Assembly: GCF_900129835.1 (NCBI RefSeq)
Contig: NZ_FQXA01000006.1
Location: 62,001 to 126,000 of the forward strand
From: Stutzerimonas xanthomarina DSM 18231
GTDB lineage: Bacteria; Pseudomonadota; Gammaproteobacteria; Pseudomonadales; Pseudomonadaceae
Direction: 5' to 3'
Length of the DNA stretch: 64,000 nucleotides
Shown: piece by piece, positions 29,407 to 38,913 of the stretch
How the letters are laid out: each line of letters opens with the position of its first letter
How positions within the stretch are numbered: the stretch's first letter is position 1
Program-made: the position numbers and the translations under genes
The notes under the pieces: generated by a model
What the model saw: only the letters and a program-made list of their open reading frames with translations
What the model was told of the DNA's origin: nothing
The model's database searches: none

Positions 29407-29721
29407 GGAAACCTCACTGCAATGGATGCGCGTTGGACACCCTTCAGTACAGACTGTTTCCGAGACTTTGCCTGGTCAGGCGACACGGCTGCCCCGATTC
29501 GGTGACCGTATGTTACGAACATCCACGTCGGGCACCGGCGAACACCGATTACCGCCCAGCGAGGCGCTGCCTGGACACTTCCATCTGTCGAACCGGAACG
29601 TGGCGAGAAGCGTGCCGGCGTAGCGCACCATGCAGTTCCACTTTGGGGTCACCAGTGTATGCCTGCAAGAGCAGCGAACGCGCGCGCAACCATCTGCAGC
29701 CCAGCCCCAGCATGCGGAACG
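29407..29721. other. intergenic region, no feature identified
   Basis: 315 nt between the OYE gene start and the molybdoenzyme stop, both on the minus strand. It should hold the OYE promoter. I see no clear -35/-10 pair, repeat or RNA; short frames here have no family resemblance. Confidence 0.4.
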
Positions 29722-31818
29722 CTACGCCGCCTCCACACTCACTGGAACGCCATTGAGTGCAGCATTGCCGGACAGCGCGTCCAGATAGCGTTCATCGGTC
29801 AGATCATTGGCACTCGCACCGGGCTGAGTACTGGCGATGCCCATCTGCACACCCGGGCGGGCATGACCCCAGCCATGCGGCAGGCTGACCACGCCGAGCA
29901 TCATCTCGTCACTGACGGCCACCTCAACTTCGATCACGCCGACCCGCGAGCGAACCCGCACGCGCTGACCGTCAAGCAGGCCCAGCCGGCTCAGATCCGC
30001 CGGATTCATCAGCAGCTGATGGCGCGGCTTGCCCTTCACCAGACGGTGATAGTTATGCATCCAGGAATTATTGCTGCGCACATGGCGACGTCCGATCAGC
30101 ACCAGCTGATCGGCAGGCACGCTGATTGCCTCAGCGAAACGTTGGACGTCGCCGAGGAACAACGAGGGCGCTGCGTGTACTCGCTGACCCTCGGTTTTCA
30201 AGCGCCCAGCCAGATTTGGCTTGAGCGCACCGAGATCAAGCCCGTGCGGATAGTCGCGCACGCTGGATAGGCTCAGGTTCATCTCGCTCTTCTCACCGTA
30301 CGGCCCGGCGCGCAGGCTGAGGTCGATCATCTGCTCTGGCGTCATGGTGGGCTTGAGATCCGCGCCGATTCGCGCCGCGAACGCCTTAGCCAAGCCGATG
30401 AAAATTTCCCAGTCATGCAGCGCGCCCACCGGCTTGCCGAGCACCGGCTCGTTGAAGCGGGTGACGTTGCGCACCGCGAACAGGTTGAAGGTGGTGTCGT
30501 AATGATCATGCTCCAGCGGCGCCGTGGGCGGCAGGATCAGATCGGCATAGCGGGTGGTTTCGTTGATGTAGAAATCAACGCTGAGCATGAACTCCAACCC
30601 ATCAAGCGCCTGTTCCAGTTTTCGCCCATTGGGCGTGGAAAGCACCGGGTTGCCCGCAACCGTCACCAGCGCGCGGATCTGACCTTCCCCTTCGGTAAGC
30701 ATCTCCTCAGCCAGCGCTGAAACCGGCAGCTCGCCGCCGTATTCCGGCAGGCCCGACACGCGGCTTTGCCAACGGTTGAAGTGCCCTCCCGAGGTGTTCG
30801 CGACCAGATCGACTGCCGGCTCCGTGCAAAGCGCGCCGCCCACCCGATCCAGGTTGCTAGTGACCAGATTGATCGACTGCACCAACCACTGGCATAGCGT
30901 TCCGAACGCTTGAGTGGAGACACCCATCCGCCCGTAGCAGACGGCTTTGTCCGCAGCAGCAAAATCCCGCGCCAGTTGTCGAATCTGTTCAGCCGGTACG
31001 CCACAGCGCGGCCCCATTACTTCGGCGGTGAAGGGCTTTACGGCCGCTCGAAGTTCATCCATACCCGCCACGGGAAGATGGCTGGCACGTGTCAAACCTT
31101 CATCAAAAAGCGTATTCAGCAAACCGAAAAGCAACGCCGCATCTTCACCCGGGCGGACAAACAGATGCTGGTCGGCGATGGCCGCGGTTTCACTCCGACG
31201 CGGATCGACCACGACGAACTTGCCGCCGCGGGCTTGTAGCGCTTTCAGGCGCTTTTCCACATCCGGCACGGTCATGATGCTGCCGTTGGACGCCAGCGGG
31301 TTGCTACCGAGAATCAGCATGAAATCGGTATGGTCGATGTCTGGAATCGGGATCAGCAGACCATGCCCGTACATCATCAGGCTGGTCAGGTGATGCGGCA
31401 GCTGATCGACCGAGGTGGCCGAAAAGCGATTGCGCGTTTTCAGCTGACCGAAAAAGTAGTTGCTGTGGGTCATCAACCCGTAGTTGTGCACGCTGGGGTT
31501 GCCCTGATAGACCGCAACTGCATTGTTGCCGTGGCGCTCGCGGATGACGGCGAGTCGCTCCGCTACCAATTCAAAGGCATCGTTCCACTCGATGGCCTGC
31601 CATTCGCCGCCGACCCGTCGCATGGGGTGGCGCAGGCGGTCCGGGTCGTTCTGGATGTCCTGCAACGCGACGGCCTTTGGGCAGATGTGGCCGCGGCTGA
31701 AGCTGTCCTGAGCGTCGCCCTTGATGGATACGATCTGCTCGTCACGGGTTTCGATGGTCAGGCCACAGATGGCCTCGCACAGGTGGCACGCACGGTGGTG
31801 CAGGGTCGCTTCGCTCAT
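29722..31818 (-). CDS. molybdopterin oxidoreductase family protein ([4Fe-4S], Mo-bisMGD)
   Basis: 698 aa from ATG at 31818 (MSEATLHHRACHLCEAICG). The N-terminal CxxCxxxC with a distant Cys (HICPKA) binds a [4Fe-4S] cluster. Three molybdopterin regions follow: AVYQGNPSVHNYGLM, ILGSNPLASNGSIMTVPDVEKR, and the C-terminal dinucleotide-binding barrel with NSWMHNYHRLVKG and SLPHGWGHARPGV. No Tat signal, so cytoplasmic. DMSO-reductase superfamily, but no electron-transfer subunit is encoded nearby, and the subgroup is one with no assigned substrate. Isolated from neighbours by more than 300 nt on its downstream side. Confidence 0.88.
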   Translation of the reverse strand: MSEATLHHRACHLCEAICGLTIETRDEQIVSIKGDAQDSFSRGHICPKAVALQDIQNDPDRLRHPMRRVGGEWQAIEWNDAFELVAERLAVIRERHGNNAVAVYQGNPSVHNYGLMTHSNYFFGQLKTRNRFSATSVDQLPHHLTSLMMYGHGLLIPIPDIDHTDFMLILGSNPLASNGSIMTVPDVEKRLKALQARGGKFVVVDPRRSETAAIADQHLFVRPGEDAALLFGLLNTLFDEGLTRASHLPVAGMDELRAAVKPFTAEVMGPRCGVPAEQIRQLARDFAAADKAVCYGRMGVSTQAFGTLCQWLVQSINLVTSNLDRVGGALCTEPAVDLVANTSGGHFNRWQSRVSGLPEYGGELPVSALAEEMLTEGEGQIRALVTVAGNPVLSTPNGRKLEQALDGLEFMLSVDFYINETTRYADLILPPTAPLEHDHYDTTFNLFAVRNVTRFNEPVLGKPVGALHDWEIFIGLAKAFAARIGADLKPTMTPEQMIDLSLRAGPYGEKSEMNLSLSSVRDYPHGLDLGALKPNLAGRLKTEGQRVHAAPSLFLGDVQRFAEAISVPADQLVLIGRRHVRSNNSWMHNYHRLVKGKPRHQLLMNPADLSRLGLLDGQRVRVRSRVGVIEVEVAVSDEMMLGVVSLPHGWGHARPGVQMGIASTQPGASANDLTDERYLDALSGNAALNGVPVSVEAA

Positions 31819-31962
31819 CGCAGGCTCCGAAGGATTGTTCTTGTAATCCAATCACTCTAGGCCGGAGTCGGGCGTGCGCCAATCATGCACTTCGTGGCAA
31901 ATAGGGAGCGATTCAGACAACCGATCTTGCAACTGGCAGTGCCGGGTTCGGATACGCCGCCG

Positions 31963-31990
31963 CTCCTGTAGGAGCGAGCTTGCTCGCGAA
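31963..31990. repeat. Pseudomonas REP element
   Basis: CTCCTGTAGGAGCGAGCTTG followed by CTCGCGAA: a palindromic extragenic repeat of the P. putida/P. fluorescens type, with GAGCGAGC/GCTCGC inverted core. Lies in the gap between recJ and the molybdoenzyme gene. Often a binding site for IHF or gyrase and a target of RAYT transposases; none is in the window. Confidence 0.8.
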
Positions 31991-32060
31991 AGGATGTCCA
32001 GCTAGCGCCGGCTAGAGCCCGCGCCACCTTGGCTGCGACCGACCGACCGCGAACCTGAAG

Positions 32061-33776
32061 TCAGCGCGCCGCGATATGCGCCACCAGAAGCTGCACGCTT
32101 TCCCGGCCGCGAAACTCGTTCACGTCGAGTTTGTAGGCGAGATCGGCCCAGCGCACCGTGGGATTGGGCCAGAGCTCGCGATCGATATTGAAAGCGATGC
32201 CATCAAGGGTCAGCGAGCCGCATTCGCTCTTGAGGACCATTTTCAGGTGCTTCTCGCCGACCAGTCGCTGCTGCACCAGCTGGAACACGCCGTGGAACAC
32301 CGGCTCGGGAAAATGCTGCCCCCACGGCCCGGCATTGCGCAGCGCCTTGGCCAGTTCGAGGTGGAAGTCCTTGATGCTCAACTGACCATCGGTGAGCAGG
32401 CGCCCGGTCAGGTCGTCTTCGCACAGCTGACGCCGCACCTCAGCATCGAAGGCCGCCGCGAAGGCGCCAAAGTTAGCTTCCGGCAGCGACAGACCGGCCG
32501 CCATCGCATGGCCACCGAACTTGCTGATCAGCCCTGGGTGACGCGCAGCAACGGCATCCAGCGCGTCGCGAATATGAAAGCCCGGCACCGAGCGCGCCGA
32601 GCCTTTCAACAACCCGTCCCCGGCGCCCGCGAAGGCAATGGTCGGACGGTGATAGCGCTCCTTCAGGCGCGAGGCGAGGATGCCGATCACGCCCTGGTGC
32701 CATTCCGGTTCGAACAGACAGAGGCCGAACGGCATGTCTGCGAGCGGCAGGTCTTTCAGCTGGGCCAGCGCCTCGCGTTGCATGCCCTGTTCGATGCCCT
32801 TGCGATCCTGATTCAGCTGGTCGAGCTGCACGGCCATGTCGCGCGCCAGCGCTTCGTCCTCGCAGAGCAGGCATTCGATGCCCAGCGCCATGTCGTCGAG
32901 GCGACCCGCTGCGTTCAGCCGTGGGCCAAGGATGAAGCCCAGATCGGTCGAGGTGATACGGCTGTGATCGCGACCAGCAACTTCCAAAATGGCGCGTAAC
33001 CCCGGCCGCGCCCGGCCGGCACGGATGCGCGCCAAACCCTGGTGCACAAGGATTCGGTTGTTGGCATCAAGCGGCACCACGTCGGCAACGCTGCCCAGCG
33101 CGACCAGATCCAGCAGCTCAGCCAGGTTCGGCTCCGACCAGCCATTGCGTGTGAACCAGCCCGACTCACGCAATGCCGCGCGCAGGGCCAGCAGTACGTA
33201 GAAGATCACCCCGACGCCGGCGATGCATTTGCTCGGAAAAGCGCACTCGGGTTGGTTGGGATTGACAATGGCATCGGCAAGCGGGAGCTCGGACCCCGGC
33301 AGGTGATGGTCGGTCACCAGCACCTTGAGCCCCGCCGCCTTGGCCGCGGCGACGCCGTCCACGCTGGAAATCCCGTTATCCACAGTCACCAGCAGATCAG
33401 GCTGACGCTCGAGGGCCACGGCAACGATTTCCGGCGTCAGTCCGTAGCCGTACTCGAAGCGGTTGGGCACCAGATAATCCACATGTGCTGCGCCCAACTG
33501 GCGCAGGCCCAACACACCCACCGTACTGGCGGTGGCGCCGTCGGCATCGAAGTCGCCGACGAAGAGGATGCGCTGACGCTTTTCCAGCGCCTCGACTAGC
33601 AGCGCCACAGCAGCATCGATGCCCTTGAGTTGGCCATAGGGGATCAACCGCGCCAGGCCCTTGTCCAGCTCGCTTATCGACTGCACACCACGGGCGGCAT
33701 AGAGACGCGTCAGCAGTGGCGGCAGGTCGCCCAGGTCGGGGAGCTGGTCAGGAAGAGGACGGGGTTCGATGCGCAT
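32061..33776 (-). CDS. recJ: single-stranded-DNA-specific exonuclease RecJ
   Basis: 571 aa, full length. DHH phosphoesterase motifs: FVGDFDADGATAST (motif I), LLVTVDNGIS (motif II), LVTDHHLPG (motif III, the DHH itself) and, in the DHHA1 domain, GGHAMAAGLSL. Degrades single-stranded DNA 5' to 3' in RecF-pathway recombination, mismatch repair and base excision repair. Monocistronic, divergent from pxpA over 304 nt. Confidence 0.96.
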   Translation of the reverse strand: MRIEPRPLPDQLPDLGDLPPLLTRLYAARGVQSISELDKGLARLIPYGQLKGIDAAVALLVEALEKRQRILFVGDFDADGATASTVGVLGLRQLGAAHVDYLVPNRFEYGYGLTPEIVAVALERQPDLLVTVDNGISSVDGVAAAKAAGLKVLVTDHHLPGSELPLADAIVNPNQPECAFPSKCIAGVGVIFYVLLALRAALRESGWFTRNGWSEPNLAELLDLVALGSVADVVPLDANNRILVHQGLARIRAGRARPGLRAILEVAGRDHSRITSTDLGFILGPRLNAAGRLDDMALGIECLLCEDEALARDMAVQLDQLNQDRKGIEQGMQREALAQLKDLPLADMPFGLCLFEPEWHQGVIGILASRLKERYHRPTIAFAGAGDGLLKGSARSVPGFHIRDALDAVAARHPGLISKFGGHAMAAGLSLPEANFGAFAAAFDAEVRRQLCEDDLTGRLLTDGQLSIKDFHLELAKALRNAGPWGQHFPEPVFHGVFQLVQQRLVGEKHLKMVLKSECGSLTLDGIAFNIDRELWPNPTVRWADLAYKLDVNEFRGRESVQLLVAHIAAR

Positions 33777-34080
33777 CTGTTGATTATCCGGTGCAACTGA
33801 AGTGAGTGATATTGATGTAGCGAGCGGGGCCGGGCAGCCAAACGCAGGACGTGGCAGACGCGACTGGCAGGGTCGCTATTGGCGCAAATGGCCAGACAGT
33901 CGCAGCGGGAGCGCCGACGCGACCTGCGCCGCTTGGACCGGCCGCAAGCATACAGGAATGAAATGTTGCCGGGCCGCCCGCCGACGTGTGCCCAATGATC
34001 AGCAATCGCGGATCAATGCTTTATCATCGTGGCGACCGCACTAGGGCCATACCCAAAGCGCCATTACTCCGGAGACCGCC
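33777..34080. other. divergent intergenic region recJ-pxpA
   Basis: 304 nt. Must contain promoters for recJ and for the pxp operon; none stands out. GGAG (34070-34073) before the pxpA ATG is its ribosome-binding site. No operator, repeat or small gene recognised. Confidence 0.4.
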
Positions 34081-34830
34081 ATGAAGCGCCTGCTACTTAA
34101 TTGCGATATCGGCGAGAGTTTCGGGGCCTGGACGATGGGCTTGGACGCCGAGGTCATGCCCTTCATCGATTGCGCCAACATCGCCTGCGGCTTTCACGCG
34201 TCGGACCCGCAGATCATGCGCCGCACCGTCGCCCTGGCAACGCAACATGAGGTGAAGATCGGCGCGCACCCCGCCTACCCCGATCTGGTCGGCTTCGGTC
34301 GGCGCTCCATGGCCTGCAGCCCGGATGAAGTGGAGAACATGCTGCTCTATCAAATCGGCGCACTGGACGGCATCTGCCGCGCCGAAGGCACTCAGGTTCG
34401 CTACGTCAAACCGCACGGCGCGCTCTATAACGACATGATGCGCAAGCCCGAACTTCTTCGCGCGGTGATGAACGCGGTCATCGCCTACTCGCCGGCGCTG
34501 CCCTTGATGTTGATGTCCACCCGCGACAACAGCGCCGCCCAAACGCTGGCAGATGAGCTCGGCGTGAGCCTGTGGTTCGAGGTCTTCGCTGACCGCGCCT
34601 ATGATCCGGACGGCTTGCTGGTCACCCGCGATCAGCCCGGCGCCGTTCATCACGACATCGATACGATCGCTGCTCAGGCACTGAGTCTGGCCAGTGGCGA
34701 AGCACTCACCGCCAACGACGGCAGCGCGCTGCTGCTGCGTGCCGACAGTCTCTGCGTACATGGAGACAACGCCGGCTCTGTCGCCGCCGTTCAGCGGATA
34801 CGCCAGGCACTCGAGAACCTTGCAGGATGA
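34081..34830 (+). CDS. pxpA: 5-oxoprolinase subunit A (LamB/YcsF family)
   Basis: 249 aa. Family motifs: [13 protein letters not shown] at 4-16, [31 protein letters not shown] and [12 protein letters not shown]. PxpA with the PxpBC complex cleaves 5-oxo-L-proline (pyroglutamate) to L-glutamate using ATP. The three genes are consecutive with ATGA overlaps, the standard pxpABC arrangement, so the operon salvages spontaneously formed pyroglutamate. A Pro transporter-like gene often seen with it is absent here. Confidence 0.95.
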   Translation: MKRLLLNCDIGESFGAWTMGLDAEVMPFIDCANIACGFHASDPQIMRRTVALATQHEVKIGAHPAYPDLVGFGRRSMACSPDEVENMLLYQIGALDGICRAEGTQVRYVKPHGALYNDMMRKPELLRAVMNAVIAYSPALPLMLMSTRDNSAAQTLADELGVSLWFEVFADRAYDPDGLLVTRDQPGAVHHDIDTIAAQALSLASGEALTANDGSALLLRADSLCVHGDNAGSVAAVQRIRQALENLAG

Positions 34831-35531
34831 AGCCACGTATCGAAGTGGTCGGCATCGATTGTCTGATGCTGCGCCTGTTCGACGAGATCGACGAAGCCCA
34901 TATGCCGTGGCTGCTCGCGGCAACCCGGCGGCTGCGCGAGGCCTTCGGTGCGGCGCTGCTTGATCTCGTGCCGTCCTACACGACGCTGCTGGTGCACTAC
35001 GACCTGAGCCAACTGGATGACGATCAGGCCCGTCAGCGAGTGGCCGAAGCGCTGCATGACCTGCAGCCAGACGCCAGCGGACAGGCGCGTGAACTGGACA
35101 TTCCGGTGTGGTACGACCCGAGCGTCGGCCCCGAGCTGGAGGCATTGGGCCAACGCAGCGGGCTCGGCACGGCAGGCGTGATCGAACGGCACAGCGCGCG
35201 CATTTATCAAGTTTTTGCGCTGGGCTTTGCACCGGGCTTCGCCTTCATGGGATTGGTCGACGAGTGCCTCGCCAGCCCGCGTCTGCAAACGCCACGCACG
35301 CGAGTTCCAGCCGGCAGCCTGGGTATCGCCGATCGCCAGACGGCCATCTACCCGCTGATCTCACCGGGCGGCTGGAACCTTATCGGACGAAGCCCAACAC
35401 GTCTGTTTGACCGTGAGCTGGACGGCTACAGCATCTGGCAACCCGGAGACAGGGTCCGTTTTCAGCCCATCGATCATGCCGAATTCGTGCGACTTGGCGG
35501 AGACGACACGCCGTACGAGGTGTCGCGATGA
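34827..35531 (+). CDS. pxpB: 5-oxoprolinase subunit B (kinase-inhibitor-like, KipI family)
   Basis: 234 aa. Recognised by [14 protein letters not shown] and [19 protein letters not shown] with [12 protein letters not shown], the AHS1 (carboxyltransferase subdomain C/D) signatures. Works as a heteromer with PxpC. Overlaps pxpA by 4 nt and pxpC by 4 nt, indicating translational coupling. The homologous Bacillus KipI was first described as inhibitor of KinA; the operon context here points to oxoprolinase. Confidence 0.94.
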   Translation: MKPRIEVVGIDCLMLRLFDEIDEAHMPWLLAATRRLREAFGAALLDLVPSYTTLLVHYDLSQLDDDQARQRVAEALHDLQPDASGQARELDIPVWYDPSVGPELEALGQRSGLGTAGVIERHSARIYQVFALGFAPGFAFMGLVDECLASPRLQTPRTRVPAGSLGIADRQTAIYPLISPGGWNLIGRSPTRLFDRELDGYSIWQPGDRVRFQPIDHAEFVRLGGDDTPYEVSR

Positions 35532-36442
35532 GCCTGCTGATCGAGCGCAGCGGCGCGCTGGCCAGCCTGCAGGACGGTGGTCGCTTCGGCGTTCGTCATC
35601 TTGGCGTGACCCAGGGTGGTGCTGCCGACTGGGTGTCCCAATTCTGGGCCAACTGGCTGCTGGGTAATCCGCTCCAGGCTGCCACGCTGGAAATTACGCT
35701 GGGCAATTTCGCCCTGCTCGCCGAAACCGACAGTTGCCTGGCGCTATGCGGTGCCGACCTAGGCGCCACGCTGGACGAAAAGCCCGTCGCGCCAGGTCGC
35801 AGCTTCAACGTTCGCAAGGGCCAGCGGCTGATATTCAATGCACCACTCAAAGGCGTGCGCGCCTATCTCGCAGCGCCAGGCGGATTCGCGGCGCCGCAAC
35901 TTCTAGGCAGCTGCGCCACTGTACGCCGCGAGGAACTCGGAGGTCTGCATGGCGATGGTCAGCCGCTGACGGAGGGTGACCGTCTGACCTACTGTGGTGT
36001 ACGTGCTAGCGGACCTGAATTGAGTCCTGAACAAATCCCACCGCTGTTCACCGATGCGCCACTGCAGGTTGTGCTGGGCGCTCAGGTTGGAGACTTCAGC
36101 GGCCAGAGCCTGTTCGACGTATTCAACCGTCCCTGGACAGTCGATCAGCGTGCTGATCGTATGGGCATCCGTCTGCTGGGGTCGGTGCTGCGCAGTTCAC
36201 GGCAGTCGATGATCTCGGAAGGCGTGCCGCTGGGTGCGCTCCAAGTGCCGCCTGATGGCCAGCCCATCGTCCTGCTCAATGACCGGCAGACCATTGGCGG
36301 CTACCCGAGGCTGGGTGCGCTGACGCCACTTGCGGTGGCACGCCTGGCGCAGTGTCTGCCAGGCACCGAGGTCCACTTGAAGCCAGTGGGCCTGCAGGCT
36401 GCGCAACGCGAGCAACGCCTGTTACTCGCCCATTGGCAATAA
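35528..36442 (+). CDS. pxpC: 5-oxoprolinase subunit C (biotin-dependent carboxyltransferase-like, AHS2)
   Basis: 304 aa. AHS2 domain: ASLQDGGRFGVRHLGVTQGGAAD near the N-terminus, then YLAAPGGFAAPQLLGS, and FNRPWTVDQRADRMGIRL with QTIGGYPRLG near the end. Partner of PxpB in ATP-dependent 5-oxoproline hydrolysis. Last gene of the operon; the following yaeQ gene is convergent. Normal length, nothing unusual. Confidence 0.94.
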   Translation: MSLLIERSGALASLQDGGRFGVRHLGVTQGGAADWVSQFWANWLLGNPLQAATLEITLGNFALLAETDSCLALCGADLGATLDEKPVAPGRSFNVRKGQRLIFNAPLKGVRAYLAAPGGFAAPQLLGSCATVRREELGGLHGDGQPLTEGDRLTYCGVRASGPELSPEQIPPLFTDAPLQVVLGAQVGDFSGQSLFDVFNRPWTVDQRADRMGIRLLGSVLRSSRQSMISEGVPLGALQVPPDGQPIVLLNDRQTIGGYPRLGALTPLAVARLAQCLPGTEVHLKPVGLQAAQREQRLLLAHWQ

Positions 36443-36551
36443 TACCGTCAGCAGCTTGAAACCACACACGGCTGCCTGACCTGCTACTGCCCGAGGGGGC
36501 ACGTGCAATTCTGACGCGGACCAAAAGCAGGTCCGTGTAGTTGGTGAATGT

Positions 36552-37094
36552 TCAGCCGCGCTCGCCGATCAGCCACTCCAGCGGCACTTCATGCTGGCCG
36601 CGTTCATCGGTGATGAACAATGAACCCTCGCTGACCATCACACTCCAGCTGATCGCCCTGGGCAAATCCTGCGCCACAGCTTCCAGTGCCTCCTGCCCCA
36701 CCGCTACCACGTTGATCTTCTTCAGGCTGCGCACGCTGTCGAGCACCTTGGTCTGCCACACCCGCAAATTGCCGTAAGCCACCAGGCTGAAGCGCTCGGC
36801 GCGACGCGAACACCAGGTGATCCGCTCAGCATCCGGCTGGCCGACTTCGATCCAGTGCAGCACGCGATCGTCCAGACTCTTCTCCCAAAGCGCCGGCTCA
36901 TCCACATCCGAAAGCCCCCGACCAAAAGCGAGCTTTTCGTCATACCAGAGCACGTAGGCGATCAGCCGCGCCACCATCCGCTCCTCGGTCTCCGACGGAT
37001 GACGAGCCACGGTGAAGCGCAGATCTTGATAAACATGACGATCAAGATCGGTGAGATTGATCTCGACTTTATAAGGTGTGGCTTGCAGGGCCAT
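36552..37094 (-). CDS. yaeQ: YaeQ family protein
   Basis: 180 aa from ATG at 37094 (MALQATPYKVEINLTDLD); the frame is open to 37226 but the extra 44 residues are not family-like. Recognised by the N-terminal KVEINLTDLDRHVYQDLRFTVARHPSE split over the first 45 residues and LAFGRGLSDVDEPALW. YaeQ has a PD-(D/E)XK-nuclease-like fold; its function is unresolved (once proposed to compensate for RfaH loss). Its promoter shares the gap with bfd. Convergent with pxpC. Confidence 0.9.
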   Translation of the reverse strand: MALQATPYKVEINLTDLDRHVYQDLRFTVARHPSETEERMVARLIAYVLWYDEKLAFGRGLSDVDEPALWEKSLDDRVLHWIEVGQPDAERITWCSRRAERFSLVAYGNLRVWQTKVLDSVRSLKKINVVAVGQEALEAVAQDLPRAISWSVMVSEGSLFITDERGQHEVPLEWLIGERG

Positions 37095-37218
37095 GACAGC
37101 TCCAGGCGAAAAGAGGAGCCGCAGTTTAGCGTATTGACAGAATTTCAGAGGTGGCCGTAGCGAGGCCTCCCGCGCCGCTGGAAGGCGGGTTGTGAAATGA
37201 AAAATCCGACGAGCGATC

Positions 37219-37248
37219 TTTGACAATCATTCTCATTCTGTTTAGCAT
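37219..37248 (+). promoter_or_regulatory. bfd promoter with overlapping Fur box
   Basis: A -35 TTGACA (37220-37225), 17-nt spacer and -10 TAGCAT (37243-37248) make a good sigma-70 promoter. The spacer contains AATCATTCTCATTCTG, which resembles half-sites of the Fur box (GATAATGATAATCATTATC). Fur bound here would block RNA polymerase, giving iron-repressed expression, as known for bfd of P. aeruginosa. Confidence 0.65.
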
Positions 37249-37280
37249 CTCAACCATCGCAAACCCAACGGGTAGTTCAT

Positions 37281-37499
37281 ATGTACGTGTGTCTTTGCCA
37301 GGGCGTTACCGACGGCCAGATCCGTGAAGCCATCTATGAAGGCTGCTGCAGTTATCGGGAAGTGCGAGACGCGACTGGCGTAGCCACGCAATGTGGTAAA
37401 TGCGCTTGTGTCGCCAAGCAGGTCGTTCGCGAAACCCTGAGCGATATCCAGAATGCCAGCGCCCCCCTTGCTTACCCGGCAGGTTTTGCTCCCGCCTAG
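37281..37499 (+). CDS. bfd: bacterioferritin-associated ferredoxin
   Basis: 72 aa. Four cysteines at 4, 6, 38 and 41 (MYVCLCQ and TQCGKCAC) form the Bfd-type [2Fe-2S] site in a BFD-like helix-turn-helix fold. In P. aeruginosa Bfd docks on BfrB and delivers electrons to release stored iron. Located 195 nt upstream of the bacterioferritin gene and expressed from a Fur-box promoter, so mobilisation should be induced by iron starvation. A terminator separates it from bfr. Confidence 0.95.
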   Translation: MYVCLCQGVTDGQIREAIYEGCCSYREVRDATGVATQCGKCACVAKQVVRETLSDIQNASAPLAYPAGFAPA

Positions 37500-37516
37500 A
37501 ACCAATTGAATATCGA

Positions 37517-37541
37517 AGCCGGGCACATGCCCGGCTTTTTT
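37517..37541 (+). terminator. intrinsic terminator after bfd
   Basis: GCCGGGC, loop ACAT, GCCCGGC then six T. It uncouples bfd from bfr, consistent with opposite iron control of the two genes. Confidence 0.88.
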
Positions 37542-37694
37542 CTGTTCGCGAATCAATACCTTGGCACCCTATCGCGGAACAGACTTATTCTTATTCCGCT
37601 TACCCTTTATCATTCAAGGACTTAGGTTTGACAGCCCCTAGCTTCGTGGCCAGACTGCGCTATTAACAAACCCGATTCGACGCAGGACACCGAC

Positions 37695-38165
37695 ATGAAA
37701 GGCGACAAGCTAGTCATACAGCATCTGAACAAGATCCTCGGCAACGAACTGGTCGCAATCAACCAGTACTTCCTTCATGCGCGCATGTATGAAGACTGGG
37801 GACTCGGCAAGCTCGGCAAGCATGAGTACGAAGAATCCATCGACGAGATGAAGCATGCCGACAAGCTGATCAAGCGCATCCTGTTCCTTGAGGGCTTACC
37901 CAATCTGCAGGATCTGGGAAAATTGCTGATCGGCGAAAACACGCGCGAGATGCTCGACTGCGACCTGAAGCTCGAGCAAGGCGGCGTTCAGGACCTCAAG
38001 GTCGCCATTGCCTATTGCGAGAGCGTCGGCGACTACGGAACGCGTGAGCTGCTCGAAGACATCCTTGAATCCGAAGAAGAACATATCGACTGGCTGGAAA
38101 CCCAACTAAGTCTGATTGGCAAGGTCGGCATGGAAAACTATCTGCAGTCGCAGATGGACGAGTAG
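37695..38165 (+). CDS. bfr: bacterioferritin (BfrB-like, haem-binding)
   Basis: 156 aa. Haem ligand Met52 is present (DEMKHADKL), and the ferroxidase residues Glu18, Glu51, His54, Glu94, Glu127 and His130 are all in place ([17 protein letters not shown]). Forms a 24-subunit iron-storage shell with haem at two-fold interfaces. Its partner Bfd is encoded just upstream in the same direction but behind a terminator, so bfr has its own promoter in 37542-37694 (a TTGACA lies at 37628-37633; no good -10 at the right distance). Confidence 0.95.
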   Translation: MKGDKLVIQHLNKILGNELVAINQYFLHARMYEDWGLGKLGKHEYEESIDEMKHADKLIKRILFLEGLPNLQDLGKLLIGENTREMLDCDLKLEQGGVQDLKVAIAYCESVGDYGTRELLEDILESEEEHIDWLETQLSLIGKVGMENYLQSQMDE

Positions 38166-38186
38166 CTGGTCGCTTCGCTAGATGAA

Positions 38187-38209
38187 CGGGAGCCTCGGCT
38201 CCCGTCTTT
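38187..38209 (+). terminator. hairpin after bfr
   Basis: CGGGAGCC, loop TC, GGCTCCCG then TCTTTC. Twenty-two nt after the bfr stop; T-tract interrupted. Confidence 0.6.
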
Positions 38210-38277
38210 CGTTACTGCCTGACGCAACATCGAAGCCAGATCTCGCAAAGGATCTGAGCGGACCGAAATTCAGGCAT

Positions 38278-38305
38278 AAAAAACCCGCCGGCAGGCGGGT
38301 TTTTT
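38278..38305. terminator. bidirectional terminator between bfr and grxD
   Basis: AAAAAACCCGCC, short loop, GGCGGGTTTTTT. A- and T-tracts on both sides let it end transcripts from either direction; it directly follows grxD (stop at 38317, minus strand). Confidence 0.9.
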
Positions 38306-38316
38306 AGGAGTCGCGA

Positions 38317-38643
38317 TCAGGCGCCAGCTTTCTCAACGGCTTGTTTGATCAGCGGCTGCAGCTCACCCTTTTCGAACATCTCCAGAATGATGTCGCTGCC
38401 ACCGACGAGCTCGCCATCTACCCACAGTTGGGGAAAGGTCGGCCAGTTGGCGTACTTCGGCAGATTGGTGCGAATTTCAGGATTTTGCAGAATGTCGACA
38501 TAGGCAAACTTTTCACCACAACCCATCACAGCCTGGGTCGCGCGGGCAGAAAAGCCGCACTGCGGTGCGTTGGGCGAGCCTTTCATGTAAAGCAGCACCG
38601 GGTTCTTTTCGATCTGCTCTTTGATAGTTTCGATGATATCCAT
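38317..38643 (-). CDS. grxD: monothiol glutaredoxin, CGFS type
   Basis: 108 aa. Active-site Cys29-Gly-Phe-Ser (NAPQCGFSARA), then the glutathione-binding WPTFPQLWVDGELVGGSDI. CGFS glutaredoxins carry [2Fe-2S] clusters with glutathione and, with BolA proteins, deliver them or sense iron. Position beside bfr and argF matches the order I recall for P. aeruginosa PA3531-PA3537. Divergent from argF. Confidence 0.95.
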   Translation of the reverse strand: MDIIETIKEQIEKNPVLLYMKGSPNAPQCGFSARATQAVMGCGEKFAYVDILQNPEIRTNLPKYANWPTFPQLWVDGELVGGSDIILEMFEKGELQPLIKQAVEKAGA

Positions 38644-38694
38644 GGGGCACCTCGGCTAGTCTCGGTTGCCGCGCATTGTACAGAACAGCAGCCT

Positions 38695-38721
38695 AAAAGC
38701 CGAGTCACGAGCTCGGCTTTT
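38695..38721. repeat. terminator-like hairpin between divergent grxD and argF
   Basis: AAAAGCCGAG (38695-38704) and CTCGGCTTTT (38712-38721) around a 7-nt loop. It has the form of a bidirectional terminator although both flanking genes read away from it. It could instead be a remnant of a lost gene's end or a leader structure of the argF mRNA. Confidence 0.6.
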
Positions 38722-38913
38722 ATGAACACGGATACGGCACAGCTCGCCTGCAGCGCCGGATTCTGGCGCGCTGAGACCGATTTGCACCGGCTGAGCCTTT
38801 CTGGATAAGATCGCGCCTTTCCCGTTTCGTCGCCATCTATGCGACCCCCTGTCGTAGGCCTTTCTTTTTCGTCGGAATCACCGGCCTCGACTGCGGCAAT
38901 AAAGGTAGTTGAT

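Noticed and set aside
34093-35232. 379-codon minus frame antisense to pxpA/pxpB
   Set aside because: Shadow frame over an unmistakable pxpABC operon.
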